Assembly (NCBI GenBank): GCA_017428565.1
Contig: JAFRQP010000087.1
Span: forward strand, 1 to 43,566
Reading direction: 5' to 3'
From: Oscillospiraceae bacterium
GTDB taxonomy: Bacteria; Bacillota; Clostridia; Oscillospirales; Oscillospiraceae
DNA length: 43,566 nucleotides
In this document: in pieces, positions 1 to 7,414 of the stretch
Layout of the letters: each line of letters starts with the position of its first letter
Position numbering within the stretch: the stretch's first letter is position 1
Made by a program: the position numbers and the translations under genes
Notes under the pieces: generated by a model
Told to the model about the DNA's origin: nothing
Seen by the model: only the letters and a program-made list of their open reading frames with translations
Databases searched by the model: none

Positions 1-2
1 AA

Positions 3-140
3 GGCCGGGACGTGATCGTGATCGTGCCCACGGTGGGACTGAAGGAGAGCTTCCGGATGGGCGACACGGTGCACTTCGGCTTCAACGGCAACGTGGCCCA
101 CGTCTTCTCCAAGGAGACCGACAAGAACCTGGAGTTCTGA
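3..140 (+). CDS. ABC transporter ATP-binding protein, C-terminal end (partial)
   Basis: Only the last 45 codons are present and the start lies outside the window. The frame reads through a GDTVHFGF segment and ends in VFSKETDKNLEF. This resembles the C-terminal TOBE/MOP-like end of MalK/UgpC/PotA-type importer ATPases, which often finish in a phrase like 'FDKETGENL'. In those proteins the nucleotide-binding domain lies upstream and powers uptake of sugars, polyamines or similar solutes at the membrane. The substrate cannot be told from this fragment. No partner permease follows on the plus strand, so any partners would be to the left. Confidence 0.6.
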   Translation, partial: GRDVIVIVPTVGLKESFRMGDTVHFGFNGNVAHVFSKETDKNLEF

Positions 141-391
141 GCCGCAGCGGGCAGTCCGCGATGAAGCGTAAGCGAAGGATCGACGAACTCGTGAACGGCG
201 GCGTCAAGGCGAGGAAGTAGCTGAGTCCCCTTCCCCCGAACCTGTACCGCCGGTATTACAGCTGAGGACGGCGGAAAACCTCAGCCCATCAAAAATATGA
301 CTTAGCGCATTATAGCTCCTCTTTTTCCGTGGGTCGCGGGCTGCATGGTCTCATGCAGCCCGTGATTTCTCTTATTCTCTCGAATGCAAGC
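141..391. other. Gene-free stretch after the ABC ATPase gene
   Basis: I see no convincing gene. A 19-codon frame at 161-220 (basic, MKRKRR start) is too short to support. A 7-bp hairpin at 261-285 (gctgagg/cctcagc) lacks a T-run. The next clear signal is the hairpin at 337-362, listed separately. The stretch probably holds the 3' untranslated end of the ABC transporter operon. Confidence 0.4.
337..376 (+). terminator. Intrinsic terminator
   Basis: A perfect 10-bp stem (337-346 with 353-362) has a 6-nt loop and is followed by a T-rich tail (tgatttctctt). It is placed to end plus-strand transcription coming from the ABC ATPase gene. Confidence 0.6.
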
Positions 392-423
392 AAAAACGCC
401 GCCCCAAATGGGACGGCGTTTTT
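392..423 (-). terminator. Intrinsic terminator behind the duplicated tRNA end
   Basis: The stem aaaaacgccg (392-401) pairs with cggcgttttt (414-423), with extra G-C pairs inside. Read on the minus strand it directly follows the second copy of the tRNA-Arg 3' end (CCA at 423-425) and ends in a T-run. It could work in both directions. Confidence 0.7.
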
Positions 424-526
424 GGTACGGCCGACGGGATTCCCCGCCTGCGGGCGGGCCGCCTCGCGGCTCTGGCGTGCCACAGGCACGCCATTCACTA
501 CCGCTCGGTTCGAATCCCTTTCCCGA
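423..526 (-). repeat. tRNA-associated hairpin repeat with duplicated tRNA-Arg 3' end
   Basis: Positions 420-442 are identical to 563-585, which is the 3' end of tRNA-Arg plus the T-run beyond it. Between the two copies lies about 80 bases rich in perfect hairpins: cccgcc/ggcggg near 443-458, gccgc/gcggc near 459-470, and ggcgtgcc/ggcacgcc at 474-492. The interior ends in a T-arm-like motif (ggttcgaatccc, 508-519), so gggattc and gaatccc form short inverted ends. The layout looks like a small REP- or MITE-like element at a tRNA 3' end. I believe similar elements are abundant in Oscillospiraceae, but a search is needed to confirm that. Confidence 0.6.
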
Positions 527-527
527 T

Positions 528-565
528 TAAAAAAACCGCCGCTCCTTTGCGGAGCGACGGTATTT
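528..565 (-). terminator. tRNA-Arg terminator
   Basis: Read on the minus strand just after the tRNA CCA end, a stem of about 10 bp (ccgccgctcc paired with ggagcg-acgg, one mismatch) is followed by seven Ts. It ends tRNA-Arg transcription before the repeat element. Confidence 0.75.
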
Positions 566-642
566 TGGTACGGCCGACGGGATTCGAACCCACGACCTCC
601 AGAGTCGGAGTCTGGCACTCTATCCAGCTGAGCTACGGCCGC
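566..642 (-). tRNA. tRNA-Arg (anticodon CCG)
   Basis: The 77-nt cloverleaf is complete. A 7-bp acceptor stem begins GCGGCCG and includes one G-U pair at the end. The D-arm contains AGCTCAGCTGG, the anticodon stem CCAGA/TCTGG encloses a CTCCGAC loop, and the T-arm is GTGGGTTCGAATCCCGT. The loop gives anticodon CCG, which reads CGG (Arg). CCA is encoded. The gene stands alone on the minus strand, divergent from the aldo/keto reductase gene, and has its own terminator. Confidence 0.97.
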
Positions 643-661
643 ATATTCTTTTTGCTCCAAC

Positions 662-690
662 TTTACAAGGATGAAATCTTCTGGTATAAT
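662..690 (+). promoter_or_regulatory. Sigma-A promoter for the aldo/keto reductase-apbE-recG operon
   Basis: TTTACA (662-667), a 17-bp spacer and TATAAT (685-690), with a TGG extended -10 just upstream. The predicted start is near 697, leaving about 80 nt of leader before the first gene. Confidence 0.75.
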
Positions 691-778
691 ATCCTTGCCT
701 TACGAGCAGGAGGTATTATAACAAATCATTCTTCTCTTGTAAAGCCTAACTTGAAAATTTTTCGGAGGTGGCTCTTCG

Positions 779-1807
779 ATGAAAAAAATCCCCTTCGGCA
801 GCACCGGTCTGCTGGTCACCAAGCCCGCTATGGGCTGTCTTCCTCTTCAGCGCTGCACAGTGGATGACGCCGTGAAGCTGCTGCGCGCCGCCTACGAGGG
901 CGGGATCAACTACTACGACACCGCCAACGCCTATACAGACAGTGAAAAGAAGATCGGTCTCGCCCTCTCGGACGTGCGGGAGAACATCGTGATCTCCACC
1001 AAGAGCCAGGCGCGGGACAGAGACGGCGTTCTCGCCCACATCGAGAACAGCCTTCGCAGCATGAAGACGGACTATATCGACCTCTTCCAGTTCCATCAGG
1101 TGCCGGAAGTGCCCGATCCCGAGGATCCAAACGGCGCCTACGCCGGCGCGGTGGAAGCAAAGAAGCGGGGCTGGATCCGGCACATCGGCGTCACCACCCA
1201 CCGGGTGGACGTGGCGGAGAAATGCATCGCCTCCGGCTTTTTCGAGACGCTGCAGTTCCCCTTCAGTTATATCTCCTCCGAGCGGGATCTGGCCCTGGCC
1301 GCCAAGTGCAAGGAGGCCGGCATGGGCTACATCGCCATGAAGGGTCTGGCCGGCGGCATGCTGACCAACGTGCGTGCCTGCCACGCCTTTATGAAGCAGT
1401 ACGACAACGTGGTGCCCATCTGGGGCATCCAGAAGCTGGAGGAGCTGCAGCAGTGGCTGTCCGTCGCCGAGGAGGACCCGGACATGGACGAGGAGCTGGC
1501 CGCCTTCATTCAGCGGGAACGGCAGGAGCTCTCCGGCAGCTTTTGCAGAAGCTGCGGCTACTGCATGCCCTGCCCCGTGGGGATCGAGATCCGCAACTGC
1601 GCCCGGATGAACATGCTCCTGCGCCGCAGCCCCTGGCAGCAGTATATGACCCCGGAATGGCAGGCCAAGATGAACAAAATCGAGGACTGTCTGGAGTGCC
1701 GCCGCTGCGCCAGCCGCTGTCCCTACCAGCTGGACACTCCGAATCTGCTGAAATACATGCTGAAGGATTACAGGGAATTCTATGAGACACACAAAGATCT
1801 TCTCTGA
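779..1807 (+). CDS. Aldo/keto reductase with C-terminal 4Fe-4S ferredoxin domain
   Basis: The 342-residue protein has an NAD(P)H-dependent aldo/keto reductase barrel carrying the family residues Asp and Tyr (DTANAY, about residues 48-53), Lys (STKSQ) and His (FQFHQ). Its last 100 residues hold two cysteine clusters, CRSCGYCMPCP and CLECRRCASRCP, typical of the iron-sulfur subgroup of this family found in anaerobes. The physiological substrate is unknown. A GGAGG site at 764-768 supports the start. The gene overlaps the next by 26 bases and heads a three-gene operon with apbE and recG. The Fe-S extension suggests electron transfer to or from ferredoxin, which is inference. Confidence 0.9.
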   Translation: MKKIPFGSTGLLVTKPAMGCLPLQRCTVDDAVKLLRAAYEGGINYYDTANAYTDSEKKIGLALSDVRENIVISTKSQARDRDGVLAHIENSLRSMKTDYIDLFQFHQVPEVPDPEDPNGAYAGAVEAKKRGWIRHIGVTTHRVDVAEKCIASGFFETLQFPFSYISSERDLALAAKCKEAGMGYIAMKGLAGGMLTNVRACHAFMKQYDNVVPIWGIQKLEELQQWLSVAEEDPDMDEELAAFIQRERQELSGSFCRSCGYCMPCPVGIEIRNCARMNMLLRRSPWQQYMTPEWQAKMNKIEDCLECRRCASRCPYQLDTPNLLKYMLKDYREFYETHKDLL

Positions 1808-2846
1808 ATGGATGAAGCGCGCGGCAGCCCTGCTCCTATGCCTTTGCATGGCGCTGTCTCTTGCCGCCTGCGGCGAGAACCGGAAGGTCACCCGGGAAAT
1901 CTACGCCATGGACACCGTCATGACCCTGACGGCCTACGGCAGCAACGCGGACGCGGGGCTGGACGCGGCGGAGAGTGTGATTTTCGCCATGGAGGCTATG
2001 CTGGATCCGGAGCTGCCCACCAGCACGGTCTACGCCATCAACCACGCCGATGGCAGCAGCGTGGTCGTCTCGGCCCAGATCGCCAGGATGCTGACCACCG
2101 CCAAAACCGTGTACGACCAGAGCGGCGGCGCCCTGGACCCCACCGTCTATCCCCTTGTCAAGCGCTGGGGCTTTGTGGACCAGAAATACTACAAGCCCAG
2201 TGAGGCCGAGATCGCCGAGGATCTGTCAAGGCTCTGCTTCGACCAGATGACTCTCACCAGCTTCCCCTCCTCCGGCTCCTATTCTCTGACCATCCCCGCC
2301 TACGGTCAGCTGAGCTTCGGCGCTGTGGCCAAGGGCTCCGCCGCGGAAAACGCCATTGACGCCATGCGCCAGGCCGGGGTCCAAAGCGGTATCATCTCCC
2401 TGGGCGGAAACGTCCAGACCCTGGGGCTGAAGCCGGACGGCAGTCTGTGGAAGGTGGCCATCCAGGATCCGGAGAACCCGGACGGCTATGTGGGCGTGAT
2501 CAGCGTGGGCGAGACCGCAGTGGTCACCAGCGGCCCCTACCAGCGTAATTTTGTCATCAAGGGCGTGGTCTACCACCACATCATCAATCCCGCCACCGGG
2601 CACCCCAGCGGAAGCTCCCTGCGCTCCGTCACCATCGTGTGCGAGGACGGCACCATGGCGGACTGCCTGTCCACGGCCATGTTCGTTCTGGGCGAGACCA
2701 AGGCCCTGAACTACTGGCGGCAGTACGGAGGATTTGAAATGATCCTCATCACCAACGACGACAGGATCGTTCTGACAAGCGGCCTGCTGGAGGACTTCAC
2801 CCTCTCGCCGGACGCGGGAAAGTATCACGTCGTCTACTCGGAATAA
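1782..2846 (+). CDS. apbE: FAD:protein FMN transferase (ApbE family lipoprotein)
   Basis: The 354-residue protein begins with a lipoprotein signal peptide ending in the lipobox LSLAAC, so the mature enzyme is probably anchored outside the membrane. ApbE motifs follow in order: MDTVMTLTAYG, GAVAKGSAAENAID, SLGGNVQTLG, YHHIINPATGHP and a metal-site TMADCLSTAMFVLG. The family transfers FMN from FAD onto a threonine of target proteins such as Rnf or Nqr subunits and extracellular reductases. An internal ATG at 1812 would still keep the signal peptide; 1782 has the better upstream purine stretch. The gene overlaps the reductase gene and lies one base before recG, suggesting translational coupling. 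Confidence 0.93.
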   Translation: MRHTKIFSEWMKRAAALLLCLCMALSLAACGENRKVTREIYAMDTVMTLTAYGSNADAGLDAAESVIFAMEAMLDPELPTSTVYAINHADGSSVVVSAQIARMLTTAKTVYDQSGGALDPTVYPLVKRWGFVDQKYYKPSEAEIAEDLSRLCFDQMTLTSFPSSGSYSLTIPAYGQLSFGAVAKGSAAENAIDAMRQAGVQSGIISLGGNVQTLGLKPDGSLWKVAIQDPENPDGYVGVISVGETAVVTSGPYQRNFVIKGVVYHHIINPATGHPSGSSLRSVTIVCEDGTMADCLSTAMFVLGETKALNYWRQYGGFEMILITNDDRIVLTSGLLEDFTLSPDAGKYHVVYSE

Positions 2847-2847
2847 T

Positions 2848-4902
2848 ATGGCTGAACTGCAAACCGAAATCCGCTATTTGAAGGGCATAGGAGAGAAAAA
2901 GGCGCAGGCTTTTCACAAGCTGGGCGTCTTTACTCTCTATGACCTTCTTTCCTTTTTCCCCCGGCGCTATGAGGACCGCAGCGTCTGTAAGCCCATCGCT
3001 CTGACCCAGAACGGCGAGAGCGTCTGCGTCCGGGGTCTGGTGGCCGACACGCCCCGTCTCACTCGGATCCGGCGGGGGCTGGATCTGGTGAAGTTCCGCA
3101 TCGTGGATGAGAGCGGCATGGCGGAGGTGACCTACTTCAACCAGTCCTACCGCAGAGACGGCATTCACAAGGGAGAGAGCTACGTCTTCTTCGGTAAAAT
3201 CGAGGGCAGCGGCACGCGGCGCAGCATGGTCAATCCCGTCTGCGAACGGGAGGAGGCCGAAGGCGGCGTCACAGGGCGCATCATGCCGGTCTACCGGCTT
3301 TGTGCGGGGCTGAATCAGCGCACGGTGATGCAGGCCGTGCGGCAGGGACTGGACGCCTGCGGCGAGATCCTGCCGGAAACGCTGCCCGAGACGGTGCGCC
3401 GGCAGGAGCAGCTCTGTCCCGCCCGCTACGCCTATGAGAACATCCATTTTCCCGCGGACTTTCAGACGCTGGAGATTGCCCGGAGACGGCTGATCTTTGA
3501 AGAGCTCTTCGTGCTGGCCTGCGCCCTGGGAAAAATGCGCGGGGAGCGGGTACGGGAGCAGGGCATCCGGCTGGAGCGCCCGGAGCTGGGAGATTTCTGG
3601 CAGTCTCTCCCCTTCTCCCCCACCAATGCCCAGCGCCGCGCCGTGGACGAGGCCCTGCACGATCTCTGCTCCGGCTCGGTGATGAACCGGCTTGTCCAGG
3701 GCGACGTGGGCAGCGGCAAAACCCTGGTGGCGGCAGCCCTTATCTGGGCGGCCTGGAAAAACGGGCTCTGCAGCGCCTTCATGGCGCCGACGGAGATCCT
3801 GGCCCAACAGCATCTCAGCACACTCACGGCCTTTCTGGCCCCCTTCGGCATGCGCATCCGCAAGCTCACCGGCTCCACCACTGCCAAGGAAAAACGGGAG
3901 ATCAAAGCCGCCCTGAAGGCTGGGGAGCTGGATCTGGTCATCGGCACCCACGCGCTCTTCAGCGCGGACGTGGAATACGGGAATCTGGGTCTGGTCGTCA
4001 CCGACGAGCAGCACCGCTTCGGCGTCGGGCAGCGCTCAGCTCTCATCGGCAAGGGACAGCGGCCCCATGTGCTGGTCATGTCCGCCACGCCCATCCCCCG
4101 GACCCTGGCTCTGATCCTCTATGGGGATCTGGACGTGTCTATTCTGGACGAAATGCCGCCGGGGCGGCAGAAGGTGGACACCTTTGCCGTCAACGAGAGT
4201 TACCGGGCCCGGCTCAACGGCTTTATCCGGAAGCTTGCCGCTGAGGGCCGTCAGATCTTCGTGGTATGCCCCATGGTGGAGGAGAACGAGGAACTCCCCC
4301 AGGAGCTGAAAAGCGCGGAGGAGCACGCCAGAGAGCTGCAGGAGGCCTTTCCCGAGCTTCGGGTGGCCTGCGTACACGGTCGGATGAAGGCCAAGGAGAA
4401 GGATGCCGTCATGGCGGCCTTCGTGGCCGGGGAGACGGATGTGCTGGTCTCCACCACGGTGATCGAGGTGGGGGTTGACGTGCCCAACGCCGCCTTGATG
4501 GTGGTGGAGAACGCAGAGCGCTTCGGTCTCAGCCAGCTGCACCAGCTGCGGGGCCGGGTCGGCCGGGGCGTACACAAGAGCTGGTGCATCCTGGTCTCCG
4601 ACGCGGAGGGTGAGGAGGTCCGCTCCCGGCTGGATATCCTCTGCAAGACGGGTGACGGCTTCAAGGTGGCGGAAGAGGATCTGCGGCTGCGCGGTCCTGG
4701 CGATTTCTTTGGCTCCCGACAAAGCGGACTGCCGGAAATGCATGTGGCAGACCTGGGCGCAGACGCTCAGATCCTGCAGCGGGCCCAGCAGGCGGCGCTG
4801 AAGCTGCTGGAGGAGGACCCGGAGCTGGACTTGCCGGAGGATGCCCCCCTGCGGGAGCGGGTGGAACGGCTCTTCCGTGTCAGCGCAGACAGCTTCAACT
4901 GA
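2848..4902 (+). CDS. recG: ATP-dependent DNA helicase RecG
   Basis: The 684-residue protein is normal length for RecG, which unwinds branched DNA and regresses stalled forks. An N-terminal wedge (OB-fold) domain covers roughly residues 1-230. Helicase motifs follow: Walker A GDVGSGKT near 285, DEQH near 384, the SATPIPRT motif III, and QLRGRVGRG (motif VI) near 565. The start codon is one base after the apbE stop (taatatg), so translation is probably coupled. A strong terminator at 4913-4948 closes the operon. No abnormal features were seen. Confidence 0.97.
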   Translation: MAELQTEIRYLKGIGEKKAQAFHKLGVFTLYDLLSFFPRRYEDRSVCKPIALTQNGESVCVRGLVADTPRLTRIRRGLDLVKFRIVDESGMAEVTYFNQSYRRDGIHKGESYVFFGKIEGSGTRRSMVNPVCEREEAEGGVTGRIMPVYRLCAGLNQRTVMQAVRQGLDACGEILPETLPETVRRQEQLCPARYAYENIHFPADFQTLEIARRRLIFEELFVLACALGKMRGERVREQGIRLERPELGDFWQSLPFSPTNAQRRAVDEALHDLCSGSVMNRLVQGDVGSGKTLVAAALIWAAWKNGLCSAFMAPTEILAQQHLSTLTAFLAPFGMRIRKLTGSTTAKEKREIKAALKAGELDLVIGTHALFSADVEYGNLGLVVTDEQHRFGVGQRSALIGKGQRPHVLVMSATPIPRTLALILYGDLDVSILDEMPPGRQKVDTFAVNESYRARLNGFIRKLAAEGRQIFVVCPMVEENEELPQELKSAEEHARELQEAFPELRVACVHGRMKAKEKDAVMAAFVAGETDVLVSTTVIEVGVDVPNAALMVVENAERFGLSQLHQLRGRVGRGVHKSWCILVSDAEGEEVRSRLDILCKTGDGFKVAEEDLRLRGPGDFFGSRQSGLPEMHVADLGADAQILQRAQQAALKLLEEDPELDLPEDAPLRERVERLFRVSADSFN

Positions 4903-4912
4903 TATCAGACAC

Positions 4913-4948
4913 AAAAACGCTCTTCGCAGCTTGCGAAGAGCGTTTTTT
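4913..4948 (+). terminator. Bidirectional intrinsic terminator
   Basis: An 11-12 bp stem (aacgctcttcgc with gcgaagagcgtt) is flanked by A- and T-runs. It lies between the convergent recG and cytidylate-kinase-like genes and can serve both. Confidence 0.9.
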
Positions 4949-4963
4949 CGGTTTGAAAGAAGC

Positions 4964-5557
4964 TTATTTGTTTTCCATCCGGCGGGCAACGCCCTCGATC
5001 ACGTCGATGGCGCCCTCGATCCCGGTCAGAGCGCTGTTGATGCAGAGATCGTAGTTGTTGATCTCGCTCCAGATCTGGTCCGTGTAATACTTGTAATAGC
5101 TGGAGCGGTCCTTGTCCACCTGCTTGACCAGGCGGCGCGCCTGATCCTCGCTGAGCTGCTTGCGCTCCATAAGGGTTTGGATCCGCTTTTCCAGCGGCGC
5201 TACGATGAAGACCCGCAGCAGATCCGGCCGATTCCGCAGCACATAGTCCGCACAGCGGCCTACAAAGACGACATTCCCCTCGTCTGCCAGGCTCCGGATG
5301 GCATCGAACTGAGCGGAGGCCATCTGGGTGCTGAGCCGGAATCCCTCCGCCATCCCCATGTAGTGGAGCGAATTGGAAAAGTAGGGCGAGATGCGCTTCT
5401 CATCATAGGAGGCGAGGATGGCCTTGTTGAAATTGGAGTCCTCCGCCGCCCGGTCCACGATCTCTTTTCCCATGCAGAAATAGCCCAGTCTGTCCGCCAG
5501 GCCCTTGGCGATCAGATAGCCGTTGCTGCCGTGCTGTCTTCCGATGGTGATGATCAT
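4964..5557 (-). CDS. Cytidylate kinase-like family protein
   Basis: The 197-residue protein starts MIITIGRQHGSNG, a P-loop close to the N-terminus as in the cytidylate-kinase-like family (Pfam Cytidylate_kin2). FVGRCADYVLR near the middle, and an arginine-rich segment followed by DKDRSSYYKYYTDQIW, match the lid and base-binding region. Members are annotated as putative nucleotide kinases; the substrate is unproven and true Cmk is a separate, longer protein. A strong AAGGAGGG site (5564-5571) sets the start. The gene is monocistronic, with a terminator on each side. Confidence 0.85.
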   Translation of the reverse strand: MIITIGRQHGSNGYLIAKGLADRLGYFCMGKEIVDRAAEDSNFNKAILASYDEKRISPYFSNSLHYMGMAEGFRLSTQMASAQFDAIRSLADEGNVVFVGRCADYVLRNRPDLLRVFIVAPLEKRIQTLMERKQLSEDQARRLVKQVDKDRSSYYKYYTDQIWSEINNYDLCINSALTGIEGAIDVIEGVARRMENK

Positions 5558-5584
5558 AGGGATCCCTCCTTGTTTTCTTTGCCT

Positions 5585-5612
5585 ATTTTACCACGTCGTC
5601 TGCAAAAAACAA
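5585..5612 (-). promoter_or_regulatory. Promoter for the cytidylate-kinase-like gene
   Basis: On the minus strand TTGTTT, a 16-bp spacer and TAAAAT, with TGG directly upstream of the -10 (extended -10). The -35 overlaps the T-tract of the ribU terminator, a compact arrangement. Confidence 0.5.
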
Positions 5613-5640
5613 GCTCCCCGGAGAAAAAACCGGGGAGCTC
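5601..5640 (-). terminator. ribU terminator
   Basis: A 9-bp GC-rich stem (gctccccgg with ccggggagc) is followed on the minus strand by TTGTTTTTT. It lies 7 bases beyond the ribU stop codon. Confidence 0.9.
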
Positions 5641-5647
5641 GGGGATA

Positions 5648-6574
5648 TTACGCTTCTTTTCTTTGCTGCTTGCGGGCGTCTCCCTTGTGCATCAGAGGCG
5701 AGATACGCTTATACAGCAGGAAGGTCAGCACGGAAACGATCAGGCCCTTGACCAGATTGAAGGGCACCACCGCATAGAGCACCAGGGTATAGACGCTGTT
5801 GATGCTCTTGTTGACGCTTGTACCCATGGCGACGATCTTTTCCAGCTCCATGTGGAACAGCTGGGCGAATTTGGGGATCAGATACAAAGCGTTGAAGGCG
5901 CTGCCGAACACGGTCATCACCAGGGTGCCGGCCAGCATGCCGAGCAGAGCGGTCTTTTTGCTGGGTCTGGCGTGATAGATCACGCTGGCGGGGATCACGA
6001 AGGTGCAGCCCACGACAAAGTTGGCAAAATCACCCACGAAGGCGGTGCTGGTCCCCTTCAGCAGAAGCTTCAAAAGGACCTTGATAAACTCCGCCACCAC
6101 GCCGGACACCGGCCCCAGATAGAAGGTGCAGATCATGATGGGAAGCTCGCTCAGATCCAGCTTATAGAAGCCGGGGGCGAAAAACAGCGGGATTTCCAGC
6201 AGCATCAGCACCGCCGCCATGGTGGCGAAAATGGCGGTATAGGCAATGTAGTGGGTGTCGGAAAACTTTTTGCGCTTCTTCACCAGCAGTCGCTCAAAGA
6301 GCCAGGCGACCAGAAAGAGCCCCGCAAAGACCAGCAGGCAGACCAGCAGGAAGCCGCCGTTTTCCTTGGCGGATTTCAAAAGCTTCTGCAGTCTGGTCGG
6401 TTCCGCTTCCTTGGCTTCCGCCGTTTCCTCCCCGCTCTCCTCCGCAGGAGCAGCGGATTCTTCCTCCGCAGCCGCGTCCGGAGCGTCCTCGGCAAAGGCG
6501 GAGGGCAGCAAGGCAAGCATCAGCAGCAGGGCAAGCAGCAGAGCCAGCAGGTTTTTCAGTTTCACGGTTTTCAT
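5648..6574 (-). CDS. ribU: ECF-type riboflavin transporter S component RibU, with unusual N-terminal extension
   Basis: The C-terminal ~190 residues form the six-helix RibU core: AYTAIFATMAAVLMLLEIPL, LDLSELPIMI and FLGDFANF-like segments. This S component binds riboflavin or FMN and docks on the shared EcfAAT module, which is not in this window. Ahead of it lies an extra ~110 residues: a signal-peptide-like stretch (about 1-28), a Glu/Ala-rich linker (about 29-60), and one added membrane helix (about 75-95). The 308-residue total is well above the usual ~190-200. An FMN riboswitch, attenuator and promoter lie upstream, so repression by FMN is expected. Confidence 0.92.
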   Translation of the reverse strand: MKTVKLKNLLALLLALLLMLALLPSAFAEDAPDAAAEEESAAPAEESGEETAEAKEAEPTRLQKLLKSAKENGGFLLVCLLVFAGLFLVAWLFERLLVKKRKKFSDTHYIAYTAIFATMAAVLMLLEIPLFFAPGFYKLDLSELPIMICTFYLGPVSGVVAEFIKVLLKLLLKGTSTAFVGDFANFVVGCTFVIPASVIYHARPSKKTALLGMLAGTLVMTVFGSAFNALYLIPKFAQLFHMELEKIVAMGTSVNKSINSVYTLVLYAVVPFNLVKGLIVSVLTFLLYKRISPLMHKGDARKQQRKEA

Positions 6575-6610
6575 GATGGATCCTCCCCAAAAGAATAATT
6601 TCCAGGGCCG

Positions 6611-6642
6611 AAAAAAAGAACCTGAAGTCCAATGACTTCAGG
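6611..6642 (-). terminator. FMN-riboswitch attenuator
   Basis: A perfect 9-bp stem (cctgaagtc/gacttcagg, 4-nt loop) is followed on the minus strand by TTCTTTTTTT. It lies between the FMN aptamer and ribU, so it is the expected expression platform: FMN binding favours this hairpin and stops transcription before ribU. Confidence 0.88.
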
Positions 6643-6673
6643 CGCAGCAAAATGGGGACGGAAACAGCTTCCA

Positions 6674-6787
6674 CCCCGTCTTCTACCATCCAGACTATAC
6701 TGTCGGTCCCGGAATCGCACCGGATCTGCCCGAAGGCTCGCGGACTGTACCGCCGGTCGGGAATTGCACCCTGCCCTGAAGACGAGG
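6674..6787 (-). ncRNA. FMN riboswitch (RFN element)
   Basis: The minus strand carries the conserved RFN blocks in order: AGGGCAGGGTG, AATTCCCGACCGGCGGT, CCGCGAGCC, GATCCGGTGCGATTCCGG and GACAGTATAGTCTGGATG. The closing stem P1 pairs 6778-6787 with 6674-6683 (10 bp with one G-U). It directly precedes the attenuator and ribU, the classic arrangement for FMN-repressed riboflavin uptake. Confidence 0.97.
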
Positions 6788-6789
6788 TC

Positions 6790-6818
6790 AGTATAGCACA
6801 GCAGCTTTCCTTTGACAA
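6790..6818 (-). promoter_or_regulatory. Promoter of the riboswitch-ribU transcript
   Basis: On the minus strand TTGTCA (6813-6818), a 17-bp spacer and TATACT (6790-6795). The predicted start is near 6783, which falls within the 5' arm of riboswitch stem P1, so the stem in the real RNA may be shorter than 10 bp. The -35 is shared with a divergent promoter. Confidence 0.8.
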
Positions 6819-6840
6819 GTCCCTATTTTTTCGATACAAT
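6812..6840 (+). promoter_or_regulatory. Promoter of the SLOG-family gene
   Basis: TTGACA (6812-6817), a 17-bp spacer and TACAAT (6835-6840) on the plus strand. Its -35 lies on the same seven bases (TTGACAA) as the minus-strand ribU promoter. Confidence 0.75.
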
Positions 6841-6868
6841 GGCGGGGAACGAAGTCAGGAGGAAGGCC

Positions 6869-7372
6869 ATGAACGCTCGCGGAGCAAGCTGCTGCTTCAC
6901 CGGACACCGTCCCTCCAAGCTCCCCTGGGGCTACCGGGAGGACGATCTGCGGTGTATGGATCTGAAAATGGATATCGTGCAGGCGCTGGTGGAGATCTAT
7001 GCCCGGGGCTTCCGGCACTTTCTCTGCGGCATGGCGGAGGGCTGCGATCTGTATTTCGCTGAGAGCGTTCTGCTTCTCCGGGAGGTGCATGACGACGTGC
7101 GGCTGGAGGCCGTGGTCCCCTTCCGCGGGCAGGCGGATCGCTGGACGGCGGAGCAGCAGCAGCGATACAAATCTCTTCTGGTCCAGGCGGATCAAGTGAC
7201 CGTGCTGCAGGAGGACTACAGTCCCGGCTGCATGATGGCGCGCAACCGCTACCTGGTCAATCACGCCTCCCTGCTGCTGGCCTGCTACAACGGCGAAGCC
7301 GGCGGCACCCGCAGCACCATTCTCTACGCCAGAGAACGGGGGCTGGAGATCCAAACCATCCCCATCGAATAA
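6869..7372 (+). CDS. SLOG family protein (DUF1273/YpsA-like)
   Basis: The 167-residue protein begins near a conserved CCFTGHRP motif, followed by a GFRHFLCGMAEGCDLYFAE block and ends in GGTRSTILYARERG. These are typical of the YpsA-like SLOG Rossmann-fold proteins, thought to bind a nucleotide-derived ligand. YpsA is linked to cell-division control in Bacillus, but the molecular role is not settled. I start at ATG 6869, which has an AGGAGG site at 6857-6862; an in-frame upstream frame from 6812 overlaps the promoter and is not credible. It is monocistronic with a terminator at 7386. Confidence 0.88.
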   Translation: MNARGASCCFTGHRPSKLPWGYREDDLRCMDLKMDIVQALVEIYARGFRHFLCGMAEGCDLYFAESVLLLREVHDDVRLEAVVPFRGQADRWTAEQQQRYKSLLVQADQVTVLQEDYSPGCMMARNRYLVNHASLLLACYNGEAGGTRSTILYARERGLEIQTIPIE

Positions 7373-7385
7373 GCTTCATAGAAAA

Positions 7386-7414
7386 GCAGAGGCCAGCGGG
7401 CCTCTGCTGATTTT
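7386..7414. terminator. Bidirectional terminator
   Basis: A 9-bp stem (gcagaggcc/ggcctctgc) has a TGATTTTAT tail on the plus strand and TTTTC on the minus strand. It lies between the convergent SLOG and HAD genes. Confidence 0.75.

Noticed and set aside
161-220. 19-codon basic peptide after the ABC ATPase gene
   Set aside because: Too short, no clear ribosome site, no family; could be chance or a gene remnant.
310-660. Open frames on both strands over the tRNA-Arg and its repeat
   Set aside because: They translate the tRNA (typical GRGFESRRP string) and hairpin sequence; no ribosome site and no coding signature.
4841-6598. Long plus-strand frame across the cytidylate-kinase-like and ribU genes
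   Set aside because: It is the antisense of two clear minus-strand genes and crosses terminators; His/Gln-rich composition is typical of such frames in GC-rich DNA.
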